In this document: positions 4,826 through 8,145 of the stretch, piece after piece | Numbering within the stretch: the stretch's first letter is position 1 | How the letters are laid out: each line of letters starts with the position of its first letter | NCBI RefSeq assembly: GCF_009725235.1 | Contig: NZ_WJFC01000343.1 | Coordinates: 1-8,145 of the forward strand | DNA from: Scytonema sp. UIC 10036 | GTDB lineage: Bacteria > Cyanobacteriota > Cyanobacteriia > Cyanobacteriales > Nostocaceae | Length of the DNA: 8,145 bases | Direction of reading: 5' to 3' | Notes under the pieces: generated by a model | Told to the model about the DNA's origin: nothing | Seen by the model: the letters and a program-made list of their open reading frames with translations, nothing else | Databases searched by the model: none | Position numbers and translations under genes: made by a program

Positions 4826-7126
4826 ATGTCTATGACCACAATAGCCCCAGAACAAGTTAACCGTATAGTTTGGAATCAGCATCACAACCCCTTTGAAGTA
4901 TTAGGCGCTCATCTTGTTGAAGAAAATGGCAAAACCAATCGTTGGGCTGTGCGAGCTTACCTACCCAATGCCAGTTCAGTGACAGTTATCCTTCCAGAAG
5001 AACGGAAGGAGTACCCAATGGAAACGGTTCACGATCCCCACTTCTTTGAATGCACCATAGAAACACAAGAACTCATCAACTACCAGTTTCGCGTCAAAGA
5101 AGGAGAACACGAGCGAGTCATTTATGACCCTTACGCTTTCCATTCTCCCAAGTTAACAGAGTTTGATTTGCACCTATTTGGAGAAGGCAACCATCACCGA
5201 ATTTACGAAAAACTGGGAGCACATCCAACTGAAGTCAACGGTGTTGCGGGTGTTTACTTTGCTGTTTGGGCTCCCAATGCTCGAAACGTATCAGTCATCG
5301 GAGATTTTAATAGTTGGGATGGGCGCAAACACCAAATGCGTAAAGGGCATACCGGTATTTGGGAACTCTTTGTTCCTGGATTAGGGGTAGGAGAACACTA
5401 CAAATATGAAATTAAAAACACAGAAGGTCACATTTACGAAAAATCCGATCCCTACGGTTTTCAACAAGAACCTCGTCCCAAAACCGCATCCATTGTCTCA
5501 GATTTAAAGTCCTACGCTTGGGGCGATGAAGACTGGCTGGAAAGCCGCCGTCATACCGATCCCCTAACGCAACCGATTTCTGTCTACGAAATGCATTTAG
5601 GCTCTTGGTTACACGCCTCTAGTGGAGAACCAGCCAAACTCCCCAACGGCGAAACCGAACCCGTAGTTACTGTATCAGAACTCAATCCAGGCGCACGCTT
5701 TTTAACATACCGAGAACTGGCAGATCGGCTCATTCCCTATGTAAAAGAGTTGGGATACACCCACATTGAAATACTACCCGTTGCCGAACACCCCTTCGAT
5801 GGTTCTTGGGGCTATCAAGTTACCGGATACTACGCCCCTACCTCCCGTTACGGTAAACCAGAAGACTTTATGTATTTTGTTGACCAATGCCACAAAAACG
5901 GAATTGGGGTCATTGTCGATTGGGTTCCCGGTCATTTTCCTAAAGATGGTCATGGCTTAGCATTTTTTGATGGCACTCACCTTTACGAACACGCGGATCC
6001 CCGTAAAGGCGAACACAAAGAATGGGGTACTTTGGTGTTCAACTACTCACGCAACGAAGTCCGAAATTTCCTAGTTGCCAATGCATTGTTCTGGTTTGAT
6101 AAGTACCACATTGATGGCATTCGCGTTGATGCTGTTGCCTCCATGTTGTATCTCGATTATTGCCGTAAAGACGGAGAATGGGTTACTAACCAATATGGTG
6201 GTCGAGAAAACCTAGAAGCTGCCGATTTCTTGCGTCAAGTCAATCACATCATCTTTAGCTATTTTCCAGGCGTTGTCTCAATTGCTGAAGAATCTACCGC
6301 ATGGCCTATGGTGTCTTGGCCAACATACACGGGAGGGTTGGGCTTCAACTTAAAGTGGAACATGGGTTGGATGCACGATATGCTGGACTACTTCAGCATG
6401 GACCCTTGGTTCCGCCAGTTCCATCAAAACAACATCACCTTTAGTATGTGGTACCACCACAGTGAGAACTATATGTTGGCACTGTCTCACGATGAGGTGG
6501 TACACGGTAAGAGCAATATCATTGGTAAAATGCCAGGGGATAGATGGCAAAAATTTGCCAACGTGCGTTGTTTGTTCGCTTATATGTTTACTCACCCTGG
6601 TAAGAAAACCATGTTTATGAGCATGGAGTTTGGACAGTGGAGTGAGTGGAACGTTTGGAGTGACTTGGAATGGCACTTATTCCAGCATGAGCCTCACCAA
6701 CAACTCAAAGAGTTTTTTAAAGACCTCAATCATCTCTACCGTTCTGAACCAGCTTTGTACACCCAAGATTTTGCAAGAGAAGGGTTTGAATGGATTGACT
6801 GTAGCGACAACCGCCACAGTGTAGTTTCGTTTATCCGTAGAGACAAAGACTCTGATAATTTCGTTGTCACGGTTTGTAACTTTACACCCCAACCCCACTC
6901 CCATTACCGTATTGGTGTTCCAGAACTAGGGTTCTACACCGAGTTGTTTAACAGCGATGCTCGTCAGTACGGTGGTAGCAATATGGGTAATTTAGGTGGT
7001 AAGTGGACCGATAATTGGTCATTCCACAACCGCCCCTATTCCTTGGATTTGTGTTTGCCACCTCTCGGAGTATTGGTTCTGAAGTTGGACAAGGAGAAGA
7101 CGGCAGAAGCGTTGGCTAATTCATAA
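4826..7126 (+). CDS. glgB: 1,4-alpha-glucan branching enzyme GlgB (GH13)
   Basis: Forms alpha-1,6 branches in glycogen by cutting an alpha-1,4 glucan and transferring the segment; cytoplasmic, last step of glycogen synthesis. From ATG 4826 ([12 protein letters not shown]) the protein has 766 residues, usual for cyanobacterial GlgB. An N-terminal beta domain (about 20-115, NPFEVLGAH) precedes a CBM48 (about 143-225, [20 protein letters not shown]). The GH13 barrel carries DWVPGHF (365-371), GIRVDAV with nucleophile D435, IAEEST with acid/base E488, and LSHDEVVHG with D556. A C-terminal beta domain ends at [18 protein letters not shown]. An insert at about 264-291 ([16 protein letters not shown]...), relative to enterobacterial GlgB, is shared with Nostoc enzymes as I recall them. 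The longer frame from TTG 4745 is rejected: its extra 27 residues lack family similarity. The Shine-Dalgarno sequence before 4826 is weak. Confidence 0.97.
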   Translation: MSMTTIAPEQVNRIVWNQHHNPFEVLGAHLVEENGKTNRWAVRAYLPNASSVTVILPEERKEYPMETVHDPHFFECTIETQELINYQFRVKEGEHERVIYDPYAFHSPKLTEFDLHLFGEGNHHRIYEKLGAHPTEVNGVAGVYFAVWAPNARNVSVIGDFNSWDGRKHQMRKGHTGIWELFVPGLGVGEHYKYEIKNTEGHIYEKSDPYGFQQEPRPKTASIVSDLKSYAWGDEDWLESRRHTDPLTQPISVYEMHLGSWLHASSGEPAKLPNGETEPVVTVSELNPGARFLTYRELADRLIPYVKELGYTHIEILPVAEHPFDGSWGYQVTGYYAPTSRYGKPEDFMYFVDQCHKNGIGVIVDWVPGHFPKDGHGLAFFDGTHLYEHADPRKGEHKEWGTLVFNYSRNEVRNFLVANALFWFDKYHIDGIRVDAVASMLYLDYCRKDGEWVTNQYGGRENLEAADFLRQVNHIIFSYFPGVVSIAEESTAWPMVSWPTYTGGLGFNLKWNMGWMHDMLDYFSMDPWFRQFHQNNITFSMWYHHSENYMLALSHDEVVHGKSNIIGKMPGDRWQKFANVRCLFAYMFTHPGKKTMFMSMEFGQWSEWNVWSDLEWHLFQHEPHQQLKEFFKDLNHLYRSEPALYTQDFAREGFEWIDCSDNRHSVVSFIRRDKDSDNFVVTVCNFTPQPHSHYRIGVPELGFYTELFNSDARQYGGSNMGNLGGKWTDNWSFHNRPYSLDLCLPPLGVLVLKLDKEKTAEALANS

Positions 7127-7159
7127 TTTGTCAATCTTAGGGACTTCCAAATCAAAAAA

Positions 7160-7259
7160 TGTCCCACAATTTCATCTTGTGGTGCGGGCCGAAAAGCCCG
7201 CCATTAATTAGGGACGGGCGAGGATACCCATCCCACAAGATAAATAGTTTATTATCTTG
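7160..7259. repeat. Nested inverted-repeat element with alternative pairings
   Basis: ATCTTGTGG (7174-7182) pairs with CCACAAGAT (7233-7241), enclosing GCGGGC/GCCCGC around a CGAAAA loop (7184-7201). The TTGTGG part can instead pair with upstream CCACAA (7164-7169). The CAAGATAA part (7236-7243) can pair with TTATCTTG (7252-7259). Sequences of the type CATCTTGTGG...GGGCG...CCCACAAGAT are, from memory, dispersed in Nostocales genomes. It lies 34 bp past the glgB stop and may act in 3'-end formation. Confidence 0.6.
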
Positions 7260-7273
7260 GAAACTGACAACAA

Positions 7274-7318
7274 AAATACTGGACGCAAAAAAACTGAGTC
7301 TTTTTGCGTCCAGTATTT
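7274..7318. terminator. 18-bp perfect stem-loop, probable bidirectional terminator
   Basis: AAATACTGGACGCAAAAA (7274-7291) and TTTTTGCGTCCAGTATTT (7301-7318) are exact reverse complements around a 9-nt loop. On the minus strand the stem is followed by TTG and a T-rich stretch; on the plus strand by CTCTG. It is the strongest hairpin in the window and lies 147 bp after glgB. Terminator is the simplest reading; a small palindromic insertion element is an alternative. Confidence 0.6.
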
Positions 7319-7600
7319 CTCTGTAAGGAAATGCTTGTTTCTCCCAAACCTATAGCTATAGATAAATTCAGTTGCTATTGAAAGAGCAGATAACAAATCC
7401 TTTTGTTGTTATGTACTCTTTGAATAGGAGCAGATAAATGTCAGATAAGAGTAACAAGTAGCATTTCTTAAGAGCAGTGAAAGTGTTTAACTTTTCATTA
7501 TTGAGTTTTACAGACTGCAAGACTTTTTCACTTCTTTCTTTAGATAGATAAGCAAATATACTTAATATTATCTTTATATTCCGTCGTTTAGAATCAAAAT

Positions 7601-7633
7601 AGTACAATAAAACTAAAAAATTATGAATGTACT
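7601..7633 (+). promoter_or_regulatory. Possible promoter/operator of the last gene
   Basis: AGTACA (7601-7606) and TGTACT (7628-7633) form a 6-bp inverted repeat with a 21-bp spacer. TACAAT at 7603-7608 could be a -10 box, but no good -35 is present at the right distance. Next to it ACTAAAAAAATAGT (7631-7644) is a small T-tailed hairpin. Weak, composition-prone evidence. Confidence 0.2.
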
Positions 7634-7682
7634 AAAAAAATAGTTTTTTTTATGAAATTAAATGACTTAGGAGATAAAAATA

Positions 7683-8145
7683 GTGAGCAATTTAAAATCA
7701 TATTATGATTCCAAAGGTATTACGACCTCTGCTAATCTGCTTCCAAGAGAGATTGAGTTATATGAAAGTCTTTCGGAAGATAATTTACTCTTATCTAAAG
7801 CCAATGAAGAATTAAATCAACAATTGGAATTAACGAAACAAGAGCTAGTTGAAAAAGAAAAAAAGCTAAAGTCTCGCAGAATCAAAGATTTTGGCATTAT
7901 AATAACATCTGCTATGGTAGGCTTAGGTGTTTTATTTGGCACAATGTTCGTACAAGAAAGTCAAAGAAATAAAGAATTACTTCGACAAATAGATTATTTA
8001 AAAGCGAGTGAAGTTGTTCAAGAAAATAACCAATTGAAAAGCGAAATAGAAATATTAAACAGTCAAATAGAAGTATTAAATCAACAAAAAAGAGATGAGG
8101 ATTTGAAATTTTACTTAATAGTTGCAGGCAGTGGTTGTATAGGAA
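7683..8145 (+). CDS. Coiled-coil transmembrane protein, 5' part only (unassigned)
   Basis: An open frame from GTG 7683 to the window edge (154 codons, no stop). AGGAG at 7669-7673 lies nine bases before the GTG, and an in-frame TAG at 7668 rules out a longer start. The product begins (M)SNLKSYYDSKGITTSANLLP. It has a Glu/Leu/Lys-rich coiled coil at about 28-64, a hydrophobic segment at about 70-90 (IIITSAMVGLGVLFGTMFV), a second coiled coil at about 92-137 with repeated EIEILN/QIEVLN-type heptads, and a new hydrophobic stretch from 143 (FYLIVAGSGCIG) that is probably a second membrane helix. The codons are markedly A/T-rich compared with glgB, suggesting transferred or accessory DNA. I do not recognise the family; the missing 3' part may hold the defining domain. 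Confidence 0.75.
   Translation, partial: MSNLKSYYDSKGITTSANLLPREIELYESLSEDNLLLSKANEELNQQLELTKQELVEKEKKLKSRRIKDFGIIITSAMVGLGVLFGTMFVQESQRNKELLRQIDYLKASEVVQENNQLKSEIEILNSQIEVLNQQKRDEDLKFYLIVAGSGCIG

Larger units (their letters stand above)
7127..7682. other. Gene-free region after glgB (556 bp)
   Basis: Contains a nested inverted-repeat element (7160-7259), an 18-bp perfect hairpin (7274-7318), a pair of GAGCAGATAA direct repeats (7384 and 7428), and from about 7480 very AT-rich DNA leading into the last gene. Two minus-strand frames (7208-7396 and 7368-7607) show no start signals, motifs or coding character and are treated as chance. Confidence 0.6.

Noticed and set aside
7274..7318. Insertion-sequence end
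   Set aside because: No transposase frame and no target-site duplication are visible; kept only as an alternative to a terminator.
7208..7396. Minus-strand 62-codon frame
   Set aside because: It covers the inverted-repeat element and the 18-bp hairpin, so the frame is a by-product of those repeats.
7368..7607. Minus-strand 79-codon frame
   Set aside because: AT-rich chance frame with no ribosome site, motif or coding neighbour; it also runs across direct repeats.

Overview
The window looks like chromosomal DNA of a filamentous (Nostocales-type) cyanobacterium. The evidence is the GlgB branching enzyme, whose sequence closely follows the Nostoc/Anabaena type, HIP1 octamers (GCGATCGC at 909 and 4390), and degenerate heptanucleotide tandem repeats in almost every spacer. 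This assignment rests on sequence features and remembered families, not on a database search.

Left part (1-2842, minus strand): a two-gene cell-division unit. The upstream gene (2138-2842) encodes a 234-residue protein with one membrane helix and a short coiled coil, the topology and position expected of an FtsL/DivIC-like partner. The downstream gene (132-2057) is ftsI, the septal peptidoglycan transpeptidase. The 80-bp spacer between them is almost wholly heptamer repeat, and the ftsI start codon lies inside that repeat. A second heptamer tract in the opposite orientation abuts the ftsI stop codon.

Middle part (2843-4744): a long divergent intergenic region, then two small exported proteins on the plus strand. 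The intergenic region carries a dense series of hairpins at 3092-3374, which I read as a candidate structured RNA of unknown class. A 35-codon ORF with a Shine-Dalgarno-like sequence overlaps it. Between 3466 and 3572 there is a cluster of perfect palindromes. A 69-residue Thr/Pro/Ala/Ser-rich lipoprotein (3687-3896) and a roughly 104-residue secreted protein with a G8 tract in its signal sequence (4244-4558) follow, separated by several hairpins.

Right part (4745-8145): glgB (4826-7126), the glycogen branching enzyme with all catalytic residues present. After it come a gene-free stretch with two strong inverted-repeat elements and a shift to AT-rich DNA. The last feature is the 5' part of a GTG-started gene (7683 to the window edge) for a coiled-coil/transmembrane protein I cannot assign.

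The genes do not form one pathway: septal wall synthesis, envelope or secreted small proteins, glycogen synthesis and an accessory-looking membrane protein lie side by side. The most original material is non-coding: the candidate RNA at 3092-3374, the repeat-embedded ftsI start, and the alternative-pairing element after glgB.
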